Below, piece after piece: positions 14,514 to 22,036 of a stretch of 23,747 bases of DNA. The stretch is from Marisimplicoccus sp964437815. Its GTDB lineage: Bacteria; Bacteroidota; Bacteroidia; Flavobacteriales; Flavobacteriaceae. Each line of letters starts with the position of its first letter. Positions within the stretch are counted from its first letter, which is position 1. The translations under genes and the position numbers were made by a program. The notes beneath the pieces are model-generated. The model was not told where the DNA came from and made no database searches. It saw nothing but the letters and a program-made list of their open reading frames with translations. The stretch is taken from assembly GCA_964437815.1 (NCBI GenBank), contig CAYTIE010000019.1, forward strand, positions 1 to 23,747, given 5' to 3'.

Positions 14514-16672
14514 CAAGACACAATTTGAAAGTCAAGTTGTTTTTTTACTATATCTGCCCCTTGAAGAACCACAGAAACCTCATCTCCAAGCTGGTATTTT
14601 TTTCCCGTTCTCTCACCTTGGAAGAGGTGGTTTTTTAAATCGTGGACATAAAAGTCTCCCGGAAGATCTTTTGCCTTAACAAGGCCCTCGCACTTGCTTT
14701 CTACAACCTCTACAAAAACCCCCCTTTGAATTACACCAGAAATAATTGCTTCATATCTCATTCCTATTTTGTCTTCCATATATTTTACCTGAGTAAGCTT
14801 GATTGAGTCTCTTTCTGCTTTAGTGGCATGAATTTCTTTTTCTGTTGAGTGTTCAGCAAGCTCTTCTAGCTCTGCCTCGTTTTTGATTTTTGTTCTATTC
14901 AAGCTCGCCTCTAAAACCCTGTGAACAAGAACGTCCGGGTATCTTCTTATGGGTGAAGTAAAGTGGGCGTAGTGAGAAAAGGAGAGCCCGTAGTGGCCTA
15001 TGTTTTTTGTTGTGTACTCTGCTTTGCTCATGCTTCTTATCATTAAGGTGTCAATTAGGTTTTGTTCTTTTTTTCCGCTAACAGCCAACAAAAGCGCGTT
15101 TAGCTCTTTCTCCAGAGCTCCTTCTGACAGGTTGAGGGTGTAGCCAAACCTTTCAACGGTAGCCTTAAGGTTTTTTAGCTTTTCTTGATCTGGTTTGTCA
15201 TGAACCCTGTAAATAAATTTTGGTTTTTTTTCAAATTTTTGAATTTTTTCAGCAACCCTTTTATTTGCAAGAAGCATCAGCTCTTCTATTAGTTTGTTTG
15301 CGTTTTCTGATTTTTTAAACTTGATCTCTTTTGGGCGATTGTTTTTGTCAAGCACGAACTTTATTTCTGTCTTATCAAAAATAATGGCCCCTTTAGCTAT
15401 TCTTTTTTTTCTTATTTTTTTCGCTATTTCGTTGGTTTCTAAAAGAGCCTTTGTTATTCCTTTTTCAACATTCCTTTCTTTTTTTGTCAAAGACACCTGC
15501 CCCGGTATTTTTTCCTCTCCGCTGTCTATTATGTGCTTTGCCTCTTGGTATGAAAGTCTTTCGTTTGATCTTATAGCTGTTTTTCCAAACCACTCCTCTT
15601 CTACCCCTCCTTTGCTGTTAATCTTAAAAATAGCAGAAAACGTAAGCTTGTCTTCGTTTGGCCTTAACGAACAAAGGTTGTTTGAAAGAACCTCTGGAAG
15701 CATTGGTATAACCCTGTCTACCAAATAAACAGATGTTGCTCTGTCTCTTGCCTCTTTGTCTAGTTCTGTTCCTTCTTTCACAAAATGTGAAACGTCTGCT
15801 ATGTGGACACCTATCTCGTAAAGCCCCTTTTTTATTTCTATAAAAGAAATTGCGTCATCAAAGTCTTTTGCGTCATCTGGGTCTATTGTAAATGTTAAAA
15901 CATCTCTCAGGTCTCTCCTTTTTTTAATTTCCTTCCTGTGGTTTTCCCTGCTTTTGTTTTCTGCTTCTTTTTCTACCTTATTAGAAAAGCCAACCGAAAG
16001 GCCGTGTTCATATAATATTGAATACGCCTCTATTTCTTCTGTTTTTTCTCCTAAGCTTTTTATTATTTCTCCTTCCGGCGACTCTTTATTGTCTTCCCAT
16101 TTTTTTATTTTCACTACAACGGTTTCTCCTGTTTTATAGTTCCGCATGTCTTCTTTTTTAATAAAAAAATCAGTGTACATTCTCGCGTTTCTGGTATTTA
16201 CAAAGGCGTATTCCTCTTTTCTTTCAAAAACCCCAATAAATTTTTCTTTTTTTCTTTTTATTATCTCTAAGATCTCCCCTTCTGGTTTTCCTTTATGCCT
16301 TTTTTTACCAACCAAAACTATCACAGCATCACCGTTAAGAGCTTTATTCAGCTTTCTTGTTTCTACAAAAACATCCTCCTTTAGTTCTTCGCTAACCACA
16401 TAACCTTTTCCTGAAGAGGTTATTTCTAAAACCCCTTCTATTCTGTTATTATGATTGTTGTTAAGAGTGTGCTTTCCTCTTGATGAGGATACAAGTTTTT
16501 TCTTATTAACCATTTTTGAAATTGTCTTAATTATTTCATTCCTTCCTTTTGTGTCTTTTACATTAAGGGCAGCAGATATCTGTTTATAATTAAACTCTTT
16601 GCTTGGATTTTTAAGAAAGACTTTTGTTATTTTTCTTTCAAGATCTATTTGTTGTTTCTTTTTTTTACCCAT
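14513..16672 (-). CDS. rnr: Ribonuclease R
   Basis: A 719-residue 3'-5' exoribonuclease of the RNase II/R family. In order, there is an N-terminal winged-helix-like segment (about 10-70), two cold-shock domains (about 75-230), the RNB catalytic domain and a C-terminal S1 domain (from about 635, MRYEAIISGVIQRGVFVEV). The catalytic metal-binding residues are D264, D270, D272 and D273 in DPDDAKDFDD. YAHFTSPIRRYPD near the end of RNB is the other conserved signature. It degrades structured RNA and takes part in rRNA quality control. It has a short Lys-rich N-terminus and lacks the long basic C-terminal tail of E. coli RNase R. A TATCTTTG element lies 14 nt upstream. Its TGA stop shares one base with tRNA-Cys. 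Confidence 0.96.
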   Translation of the reverse strand: MGKKKKQQIDLERKITKVFLKNPSKEFNYKQISAALNVKDTKGRNEIIKTISKMVNKKKLVSSSRGKHTLNNNHNNRIEGVLEITSSGKGYVVSEELKEDVFVETRKLNKALNGDAVIVLVGKKRHKGKPEGEILEIIKRKKEKFIGVFERKEEYAFVNTRNARMYTDFFIKKEDMRNYKTGETVVVKIKKWEDNKESPEGEIIKSLGEKTEEIEAYSILYEHGLSVGFSNKVEKEAENKSRENHRKEIKKRRDLRDVLTFTIDPDDAKDFDDAISFIEIKKGLYEIGVHIADVSHFVKEGTELDKEARDRATSVYLVDRVIPMLPEVLSNNLCSLRPNEDKLTFSAIFKINSKGGVEEEWFGKTAIRSNERLSYQEAKHIIDSGEEKIPGQVSLTKKERNVEKGITKALLETNEIAKKIRKKRIAKGAIIFDKTEIKFVLDKNNRPKEIKFKKSENANKLIEELMLLANKRVAEKIQKFEKKPKFIYRVHDKPDQEKLKNLKATVERFGYTLNLSEGALEKELNALLLAVSGKKEQNLIDTLMIRSMSKAEYTTKNIGHYGLSFSHYAHFTSPIRRYPDVLVHRVLEASLNRTKIKNEAELEELAEHSTEKEIHATKAERDSIKLTQVKYMEDKIGMRYEAIISGVIQRGVFVEVVESKCEGLVKAKDLPGDFYVHDLKNHLFQGERTGKKYQLGDEVSVVLQGADIVKKQLDFQIVS

Positions 16673-16686
16673 TTTTAATAATAGGT

Positions 16687-16694
16687 CAAAGATA
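16687..16694 (-). promoter_or_regulatory. -7 promoter element (TATCTTTG) of rnr
   Basis: A full TAnnTTTG match on the - strand, ending 14 nt before the rnr ATG at 16672. No good -33 element was found. It sits at the left edge of the putative origin region. Confidence 0.5.
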
Positions 16695-16740
16695 GTTTTA
16701 ATACTTTCAAAATGTCTTTTTTAAATACGAACATTTAAAC

Positions 16741-16800
16741 ATATACAACAATTGTTATTTATATAATTTAACTATAATTATTATATACGGTTAATATCTT
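16741..16800. other. Very AT-rich segment, candidate DNA unwinding element
   Basis: Only 8 of 60 bases are G or C. It includes an inverted repeat TATATAAT / ATTATATA (arms 16760-16767 and 16780-16787, 12-nt loop). Its position about 170 bp from the DnaA-like boxes is compatible with an origin unwinding element, but AT-richness alone is weak evidence. Confidence 0.3.
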
Positions 16801-16970
16801 AAAAACTAAAGAACGGAATAAAGATTTGAACAAGAAAAGAAAAATACAAACAAACCATTAACAACCTAAAGCGCTAAAAAGCAACAAAGTAAGCAGGTAA
16901 TTAAAAGGTGTTAATATTTAAAAAACATAAAGAAAAGTTAATAAAAAGAAAAGAAAAAAAGTTAACAAAA

Positions 16971-16979
16971 GGTGGATAA
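16971..16979 (-). promoter_or_regulatory. DnaA box-like sequence (TTATCCACC on - strand)
   Basis: The + strand reads GGTGGATAA, 8 of 9 matches to the complement of TTATCCACA. A TTAACAA heptamer directly precedes it. Confidence 0.4.
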
Positions 16980-16991
16980 GAAAAAGTAAAA

Positions 16992-17000
16992 TGAGGATAA
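16992..17000 (-). promoter_or_regulatory. DnaA box-like sequence (TTATCCTCA on - strand)
   Basis: The + strand reads TGAGGATAA, 8 of 9 matches to the complement of TTATCCACA. It is in the same orientation as the box at 16971 and 21 bp from it (two helical turns). Confidence 0.4.
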
Positions 17001-17093
17001 AAAAAAGAGAAAGAAAAAAAGAAAAAAAAAACAAACAACTATTAACAACTTATGAATAATAAAAAGATATTTGTTAACTTAAAATAAAAAAAA

Positions 17094-17525
17094 ATGCTAA
17101 TATCTTTAGGAAACGACCACGCGGGCGTAAGGGCAAAAAAACACATAGAAAGCTTTCTAAAGCAAAAGGGAATACAAACAACCAACAAAGGGTATGATGG
17201 GGAGGAAAGCGTAGACTATCCAGACTATATACACAAGGTGGCAGAAGATGTAGAGGAAAAAAGAGCAGACGCAGGGATTATAGTTTGTGGATCAGGAAAT
17301 GGAGCGGCGATGACAGCAAACAAACACCAAGGGGTTAGGGCCGCGATATGCTGGAACAAAGAAATAGCCGCTTTAGCAAAACAGCACAACGATGCAAACA
17401 TAATAAGCATTCCGGCGAGATTTTTAGAAAACAAAGAAATAGAAGGAATAATTACAGCCTTTTTAGAGTCAGAGTTTGAGGGAGGGAGACACGAAAGAAG
17501 GGTGAAAAAAATACCAAAGCAATAA
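17094..17525 (+). CDS. rpiB: Ribose-5-phosphate isomerase B
   Basis: A 143-residue RpiB/LacAB-family enzyme that interconverts ribose 5-phosphate and ribulose 5-phosphate in the pentose phosphate pathway. The N-terminal NDHAG (7-11) has D8 and H9 at the substrate site. The catalytic cysteine C65 is in IIVCGSGNGAAMTANKH, and the ring-opening histidine H98 is in KQHND. GGRHERRV near the C-terminus binds the phosphate. The motif is CGSGNG, typical of the RpiB branch. It is followed with no gap by the acetyltransferase (TAAATG), so the two are co-transcribed. Only a 7-of-8 match to the -7 element (GATATTTG, 17066-17073) lies upstream. Codon use is notably rich in A and G, poor in T. Confidence 0.95.
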   Translation: MLISLGNDHAGVRAKKHIESFLKQKGIQTTNKGYDGEESVDYPDYIHKVAEDVEEKRADAGIIVCGSGNGAAMTANKHQGVRAAICWNKEIAALAKQHNDANIISIPARFLENKEIEGIITAFLESEFEGGRHERRVKKIPKQ

Positions 17526-17978
17526 ATGATAGAGTGGGAGGAAAAAAGGTTTGAAGAACTAAGCGCAAACGAGCTCTATGAGGTTTTTAAAATAAGAGCA
17601 GAAATCTTTGTGTTAGAGCAAGAAATAGCATACGTAGACCCAGACAACAAAGACCAAAAGGCAATACACGTAATAGGAAGAAAAAAGGGGAGGCTTATTG
17701 CTTATTCAAGGGCGTTCCCACCGGGAGAATATTATGAAGGCTTTTCAGGTTTTGGAAGAGTAGCTGTAGATGAAGAAGAAAGGGGGAAAGGCGTAGGCAT
17801 AGCTCTTGTTGAAAAAACAGTGGAGGTTTGTCTGAAAAACTTTAGCAACCACGACATAAAAATATCAGCACAAGAATACTTAGAAAAGTTTTATGCAGAA
17901 AGAGGGTTTGTTTGTAACGACGAAAGGTATCTAGAGGACGGGATCCCCCACTGCGCGATGTATTACAAAAGAAGCTAG
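17526..17978 (+). CDS. ElaA-like GNAT family N-acetyltransferase
   Basis: A 150-residue GNAT protein of the ElaA type. The N-terminus has ELYEVFKIRAEIFVLEQ and the D-x-D-x-x-D acidic stretch (VDPDNKD, 37-43) typical of ElaA. The acetyl-CoA-binding motif RGKGVG is at 86-91 after FGRVAVDEEE, and EKFYAERGFV is the usual C-terminal helix with YxxxGF. The acceptor substrate is unknown. The start codon immediately follows the rpiB stop, so expression is coupled. The stop is separated from the convergent rnpA stop by only 1 bp. Confidence 0.88.
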   Translation: MIEWEEKRFEELSANELYEVFKIRAEIFVLEQEIAYVDPDNKDQKAIHVIGRKKGRLIAYSRAFPPGEYYEGFSGFGRVAVDEEERGKGVGIALVEKTVEVCLKNFSNHDIKISAQEYLEKFYAERGFVCNDERYLEDGIPHCAMYYKRS

Positions 17979-17979
17979 T

Positions 17980-18309
17980 TTATAAAGAAGAAACAAGGTC
18001 CAGAAAGCCCGCCTCCATTGTTTGATAAGAAACAATGTCTTTTTTTAAATAAACAAAAAGAAACCAACTAAACTCAGACCTTTCCAATAGCCCGGCATTT
18101 TTTCTTACAATCTCACGCATCCTTCTTTTTATTTTATTTCTATCAACAGCCCTGGGAAAATTTTTTTTAGGAGCAACAACAACAAATCGAGTCTCTCCAT
18201 CGTTTTCAGAAGAAGAAAGGTGTCGGCACTCAAAAAAATCGCTGCTCTTTTTTTTGCCCAAACGAAAAAGCAACTCAATCTTTTTTTTGTTTTTTAAAGG
18301 AGAAGGCAT
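17980..18309 (-). CDS. rnpA: Ribonuclease P protein component
   Basis: A 109-residue basic protein, the protein subunit of RNase P that helps the catalytic RNA process the 5' leader of tRNAs. The RNR signature lies at about 54-66 (AVDRNKIKRRMRE), after RFVVVAPKKNFPRA. It is slightly shorter than the usual 115-125 residues. It is not beside rpmH or dnaA, but is the last gene of lepA-MBL hydrolase-rnpA. Its ATG shares one base with the stop of the MBL gene (TAATG), indicating coupling. It is convergent with the acetyltransferase with a 1-bp gap. Confidence 0.92.
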   Translation of the reverse strand: MPSPLKNKKKIELLFRLGKKKSSDFFECRHLSSSENDGETRFVVVAPKKNFPRAVDRNKIKRRMREIVRKNAGLLERSEFSWFLFVYLKKDIVSYQTMEAGFLDLVSSL

Positions 18310-19154
18310 TATAGTTTGTTTAAGGGGATTGATTGATCGAAGCGAACCCCTTTCTCTGTGGTTTTTAGGACTACAACTTCGTTAAGAGGGTCGTGTTGCA
18401 TAAAAAGCAGAACGTTGTTTTTAACAGCATCTTGTAAAACCCTTCCCTTCTCTTCCATTGTAATTAAAGGCCTTATGTCATAGCCCATAAGGTAGGGTAT
18501 GGGAATATGCCCTGCTGTAGGAAAAAGGTCAGAGGCAAAAAGGATAGTTTTTTCTTTATAGCGAAGCTTTGGCAGGGCCATTTTTTCTGTATGACCATCA
18601 AACAAAAGAAGGTCAAAGCCAAGCTCAGGGCAAGCCCCATCATTGTCGCTGTCAAAAAGATTTAGCTGCCCAGAGTCTTTTAGCGGGAGCAGGTTCTCTT
18701 TTAAAAAAGAAGCCTTTTCTCTAGGGTTTGGGCTGATTGTTGCCCAGTCCCAATGGCTTTTTGAGCACCAAAACTTTGCGTTTTTGAAACTTGGAACAAT
18801 TTTTTCTCCCTCTCTTTTTGTTGCCCCGCCACAATGATCAAAATGAAGGTGTGTAAAAAAAACATCAGTGATGTCGTCTGGGCTAAAACCCTCTGCTTTA
18901 AGCGAATCTGCCAGAGAGCGATCCCCCCACCTTGAGTAGTGTTTAAAAAACTTTTCGCTCTGTTTGTTTCCAAGCCCCGCATCAACAAGAATAAGCTTTT
19001 TCCCATCCTCAACCAACAAACAGCGGGCGCTCATGTCTATTCTGTTTTTTTCGTCTGCAGGATTTGTTTTTTCCCAAAGAGGCTTTGGAACAACGCCAAA
19101 CATTGCGCCTCCATCAAGCTTAAAGTTACCAGTTTCTATTGAGTATAGCTTCAT
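18309..19154 (-). CDS. MBL-fold metallo-hydrolase
   Basis: A 281-residue metallo-beta-lactamase fold protein. The metal motif HxHxDH is THLHFDHCGG with H102, H104, D106 and H107. Further ligands are H188 in DGHTEKM, D209 in FASDLF and H254 in MQHDP, so the two-metal site appears intact. The N-terminus (YSIETGNFKLDGGAMFGVVP) is highly conserved in a subgroup common in Bacteroidota. Likely a hydrolase acting on a small molecule or nucleotide-like substrate; specificity cannot be inferred. It lies between lepA (1 nt or less) and rnpA (1-nt overlap). Confidence 0.9.
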   Translation of the reverse strand: MKLYSIETGNFKLDGGAMFGVVPKPLWEKTNPADEKNRIDMSARCLLVEDGKKLILVDAGLGNKQSEKFFKHYSRWGDRSLADSLKAEGFSPDDITDVFFTHLHFDHCGGATKREGEKIVPSFKNAKFWCSKSHWDWATISPNPREKASFLKENLLPLKDSGQLNLFDSDNDGACPELGFDLLLFDGHTEKMALPKLRYKEKTILFASDLFPTAGHIPIPYLMGYDIRPLITMEEKGRVLQDAVKNNVLLFMQHDPLNEVVVLKTTEKGVRFDQSIPLNKL

Positions 19155-20954
19155 CTAATTGTTAATTTGCAACACCGCCATAAACGCCTTTTGTGGGATC
19201 TCCACACTACCCACCATTCTCATTTTTTTCTTCCCCTTTTTTTGTTTTTCCAAAAGCTTTCTTTTTCGAGTTACATCACCCCCATAAAGCTTTGCGGTAA
19301 CATCTTTTCGGTAAGCCTTAATGGTCTCTCTCGATATAATCTTTGCCCCAATTGCGGCTTGCACAGGAATGTCAAACTGTTGTCTTGGTATTAACTCTTT
19401 AAGTTTTTCGCACATTTTTCTTCCAAGCCGCTGAGCGTTTTCAAAATGAATCAATGAAGAAAGCGCGTCAACAGGGTTGCCGTTCAACAATATGTCTAAA
19501 CGAACTAATTTTGAAGACACCATCCCGGAGGGGGAATAGTCAAAAGAAGCGTATCCCTTAGAGACAGACTTAAGACGATCGTAAAAATCAAAAACAATCT
19601 CGGCCAGGGGCATGTCAAAGCTTAGCTCAACACGTTCTGTTGACAAGTAGCGTTGATTTGTGACGACCCCTCGTTTTTCTATACACAGGTTTAGGGCGTT
19701 TCCCACAAACTCAGCCTTTGTTATTACGGAGGCTTTTATAAAAGGCTCTTCAACCCGGTCTAAACGAGACGGGTCTGGCAGATCGGAAGGATTGTTTACC
19801 AAGACAGGTGTGCTAGGGTCTTTTTTTGTATAAGCATGATAAGACACGTTGGGAACAGTTGTTATAACAGACATGTTAAACTCTCTTTGAAGCCTTTCTT
19901 GAATAATCTCTAAATGAAGCATTCCCAAAAACCCACATCTAAAACCAAACCCAAGGGCGGCAGAGCTTTCTGGAGAAAAAACCAGTGAGGCGTCGTTTAG
20001 CTGAAGTTTTTCCATGCTTGATCGGAGGTCTTCATAATCATCACTATCCACAGGGTAAATTCCAGCAAAAACCATTGGCTTAACATCTTCAAACCCTTCG
20101 ATAGGTGTTTTCATAGAGGAGTCCGCAAGGGTAATTGTGTCACCAACCTTAACCTCCTTAGCCTCTTTTATCCCTGTAATAAGATATCCAACATCACCAC
20201 AGGAAACCCTTGGCTTAGGGACCTGTTGTAGCTTCAGGGTTCCAACCTCTTCTACATTATATGTTTTGTCTGTAGAAAGAAACCTTATCTTGTCTCCCTT
20301 AGAAAGGCTTCCGCCAACAACCTTAAAATACGTTTCAATCCCCCTATATGGGTTAAAAACAGAATCAAAAATTAAAGCCCGAAGCTCTTCGTCTTCTTTT
20401 CCTTGGGGGGCAGGAACCTTGTCAATTATAGCGTCAAGAATCTCTCCAATGCCTTTTCCTGTTTTTGCAGAAGCCAACAAAATCTCCTCTTGTTTACACC
20501 CAAGCAAAGAGACAACTTCATCTGCAACAACCTCTGTGTTAGCAGACGGCAAGTCAATTTTGTTTAGAACAGGGATAATCTTGAGATTGTTTTCTAAAGC
20601 TAAATAGAGGTTAGATATAGTTTGCGCCTGTATGCTTTGCGCAGCATCAACCACTAACAAAGCCCCCTCACACGCAGCAATTGCTCTAGACACCTCGTAT
20701 GAAAAATCCACATGACCGGGCGTGTCAATAAGGTTTAAAATATACTCTACACCATCTTTTTTATGCTCCATTTGCACAGCGTGAGATTTAATTGTTATGC
20801 CCCTTTCCCTTTCCAAATCCATGTCATCAAGAAGCTGAGCCTGCCTATCTCTTTCATCAACAGAGCCTGTAGAATCAAGAAGACGATCAGCAAGGGTGCT
20901 TTTGCCATGGTCTATGTGCGCTATAATGCAAAAGTTTCTAATGTTTTTTTTCAC
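19155..20954 (-). CDS. lepA: Elongation factor 4 (LepA)
   Basis: A translational GTPase of 599 residues from GTG 20954, the same length as E. coli LepA. G1 HIDHGKST is at about 13-20, G3 DTPGHVDF and G4 NKID follow, then domains II, III and V and the LepA-specific C-terminal domain (AIGAKIISRETIKAYRKDVTAKLYGGD). An open frame extends upstream to a TTG at 21020, but a TATCTTTG promoter element at 20971-20978 lies inside that extension and the family starts M-K-x-I-R-N-F. So 20954 (GTG) or 20957 (TTG) is preferred. It acts on ribosomes during initiation or elongation stalling and 30S biogenesis. It is the first gene of lepA-MBL-rnpA, divergent from dusB. Confidence 0.95.
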   Translation of the reverse strand: MKKNIRNFCIIAHIDHGKSTLADRLLDSTGSVDERDRQAQLLDDMDLERERGITIKSHAVQMEHKKDGVEYILNLIDTPGHVDFSYEVSRAIAACEGALLVVDAAQSIQAQTISNLYLALENNLKIIPVLNKIDLPSANTEVVADEVVSLLGCKQEEILLASAKTGKGIGEILDAIIDKVPAPQGKEDEELRALIFDSVFNPYRGIETYFKVVGGSLSKGDKIRFLSTDKTYNVEEVGTLKLQQVPKPRVSCGDVGYLITGIKEAKEVKVGDTITLADSSMKTPIEGFEDVKPMVFAGIYPVDSDDYEDLRSSMEKLQLNDASLVFSPESSAALGFGFRCGFLGMLHLEIIQERLQREFNMSVITTVPNVSYHAYTKKDPSTPVLVNNPSDLPDPSRLDRVEEPFIKASVITKAEFVGNALNLCIEKRGVVTNQRYLSTERVELSFDMPLAEIVFDFYDRLKSVSKGYASFDYSPSGMVSSKLVRLDILLNGNPVDALSSLIHFENAQRLGRKMCEKLKELIPRQQFDIPVQAAIGAKIISRETIKAYRKDVTAKLYGGDVTRKRKLLEKQKKGKKKMRMVGSVEIPQKAFMAVLQINN

Positions 20955-20970
20955 CAACCTTATTTTAGCA

Positions 20971-20978
20971 CAAAGATA
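20971..20978 (-). promoter_or_regulatory. -7 promoter element (TATCTTTG) of the lepA operon
   Basis: A full TAnnTTTG match on the - strand, 16 nt before the preferred lepA GTG. It supports a start codon downstream of 20970 and argues against the longer reading frame. Confidence 0.5.
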
Positions 20979-21028
20979 CTTAGTTTGAAATATCTTAAAA
21001 GAGAAACCCTTATAAATCAAGGAATTCT

Positions 21029-21036
21029 TATTTTTG
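21029..21036 (+). promoter_or_regulatory. -7 promoter element (TATTTTTG) of dusB, abutting the start codon
   Basis: A full TAnnTTTG match with 4 nt (CCAT) before the dusB ATG at 21041. No -33 TTTG at normal spacing. The spacing equals that of gltX and rbfA. Confidence 0.45.
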
Positions 21037-21040
21037 CCAT

Positions 21041-22036
21041 ATGGTTAAAATTGGAGAAATAGAGCTTCCAAGCTTCCCTCTGCTATTAGCGCCAATGGAA
21101 GATGTTAGCGACCCGCCTTTTCGAGAGCTATGTAAAAAACATGGCGCAGACGTTGTTTACACAGAGTTTATCTCTAGTGAAGGCCTTATTAGAAATGCTG
21201 CAAAAAGCACTAAAAAACTAGACATTTATCAACAGGAAAGGCCTGTTGGAATTCAAATCTTTGGCGCAAACCTTGACTCAATGCTTCAGGCTGTTGACAT
21301 CGTTGAAAAAACAAACCCAGACATTATAGACATAAACTATGGGTGTCCTGTAAAAAAAGTTGTTTGTAAGGGGGCTGGGGCCGGGATCCTAAAAGACATC
21401 CCGCTAATGGTTAGCCTTACTAAAGAAATAGTAAAAAGAACAAAATTGCCGGTGACTGTTAAAACAAGACTTGGCTGGGATGAGAAAACCATAAAAATTA
21501 TTGAGGTTGCAGAAAGGCTACAAGACGTGGGGATAAAAGCAATTTCTATTCATGGAAGAACGAGAGCTCAAATGTATAAAGGAGATGCGTCATGGGAAAA
21601 AATAAGCGAAGTAAAAAACAACAGCAGAATGAGCATACCGGTTTTTGGAAATGGAGATGTCAACACACCACAGGCAGCAAAAAACATGAGAGATAAATAC
21701 GGGTTAGACGGAGCAATGATCGGAAGGGGGTCTATAGGAAATCCGTGGATTTTTGAAGAAATCAAACATTTCTTTAAAACAGGACAAATTAAGCCTCCCC
21801 CAACCCTTAAAGAAAGGGCAGAAATGGCAAAAAAACACCTACAGCTTTCTTTAAAATGGAAAGGAGATGTTTTAGGCGTTCTGGAAACAAGAAGACACTA
21901 TGGGAATTATTTTAAAGGTGTTGAAAATTTCAAATCAACAAAAACAGCAATATTAACAGAGAGCGACCCAGACAAAATAATAACAATACTAGACGGGATT
22001 AAAGAGCGCTCTAAAAAAACAACAGCACTAGTTTAA
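21041..22036 (+). CDS. dusB: tRNA-dihydrouridine synthase (DusB type)
   Basis: A 331-residue FMN-dependent TIM-barrel enzyme that reduces specific uridines in the tRNA D-loop. LLAPMEDVSDPPFR (15-28) binds FMN. The catalytic cysteine is C102 in NYGCPVKKVVCKGAG. K141 in VKTRLGW and H171 in HGRTRAQMYKG are the usual FMN contacts, and FGNGDV and GRGSIGNPW follow in the barrel. A C-terminal helical tRNA-binding domain ends the protein. Motif spelling fits DusB more than DusA or DusC. It is divergent from lepA and its 3' end overlaps the convergent ABC permease gene by 9 bp. Confidence 0.94.
   Translation: MVKIGEIELPSFPLLLAPMEDVSDPPFRELCKKHGADVVYTEFISSEGLIRNAAKSTKKLDIYQQERPVGIQIFGANLDSMLQAVDIVEKTNPDIIDINYGCPVKKVVCKGAGAGILKDIPLMVSLTKEIVKRTKLPVTVKTRLGWDEKTIKIIEVAERLQDVGIKAISIHGRTRAQMYKGDASWEKISEVKNNSRMSIPVFGNGDVNTPQAAKNMRDKYGLDGAMIGRGSIGNPWIFEEIKHFFKTGQIKPPPTLKERAEMAKKHLQLSLKWKGDVLGVLETRRHYGNYFKGVENFKSTKTAILTESDPDKIITILDGIKERSKKTTALV

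Larger units (their letters stand above)
16673..17093. other. oriC: Putative chromosomal replication origin (oriC) region
   Basis: A 421-bp gene-free stretch between the divergent rnr and rpiB; every other intergenic gap in the window is under 90 bp. It holds a segment of about 13% GC (16741-16800), two 8-of-9 DnaA boxes in the same orientation starting 21 bp apart, four TTAACAA heptamers (16858, 16962, 17042 on +; 17071 on -), and a 33-nt purine run (16999-17031). The + strand is T-rich in sampled genes to the left and A-rich in sampled genes to the right, whichever strand encodes them. Two parS sites lie 7-9 kb away, and mnmG and rnpA, often origin-proximal, are close. dnaA is not adjacent. 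The DnaA boxes are not perfect, so the call is an inference from several weak signals plus parS. Confidence 0.5.

Noticed and set aside
15294..15728. Open frame of 144 codons on the + strand
   Set aside because: Antisense to the RNB domain of rnr. Phe/Ser-rich composition typical of a shadow of a Lys/Glu-rich gene.
16760..16787. Inverted repeat TATATAAT/ATTATATA as a terminator or a dif-like recombination site
   Set aside because: The stem is pure A/T with a 12-nt loop and no U-tract after a stable stem, and it does not resemble a XerCD dif core. It is more likely part of the AT-rich element.
17066..17073. GATATTTG as a promoter element for rpiB
   Set aside because: One mismatch in the conserved TA and no -33 element; mentioned only as a weak possibility.
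20044..20052. Another 8/9 DnaA-like sequence (CTATCCACA) inside lepA
   Set aside because: Isolated in coding sequence; several 8/9 matches are expected by chance.
20137..20607. Open frame of 156 codons on the + strand
   Set aside because: Entirely antisense to lepA, which has strong family motifs. The sequence is Ser/Thr/Pro-rich with no recognisable domain.
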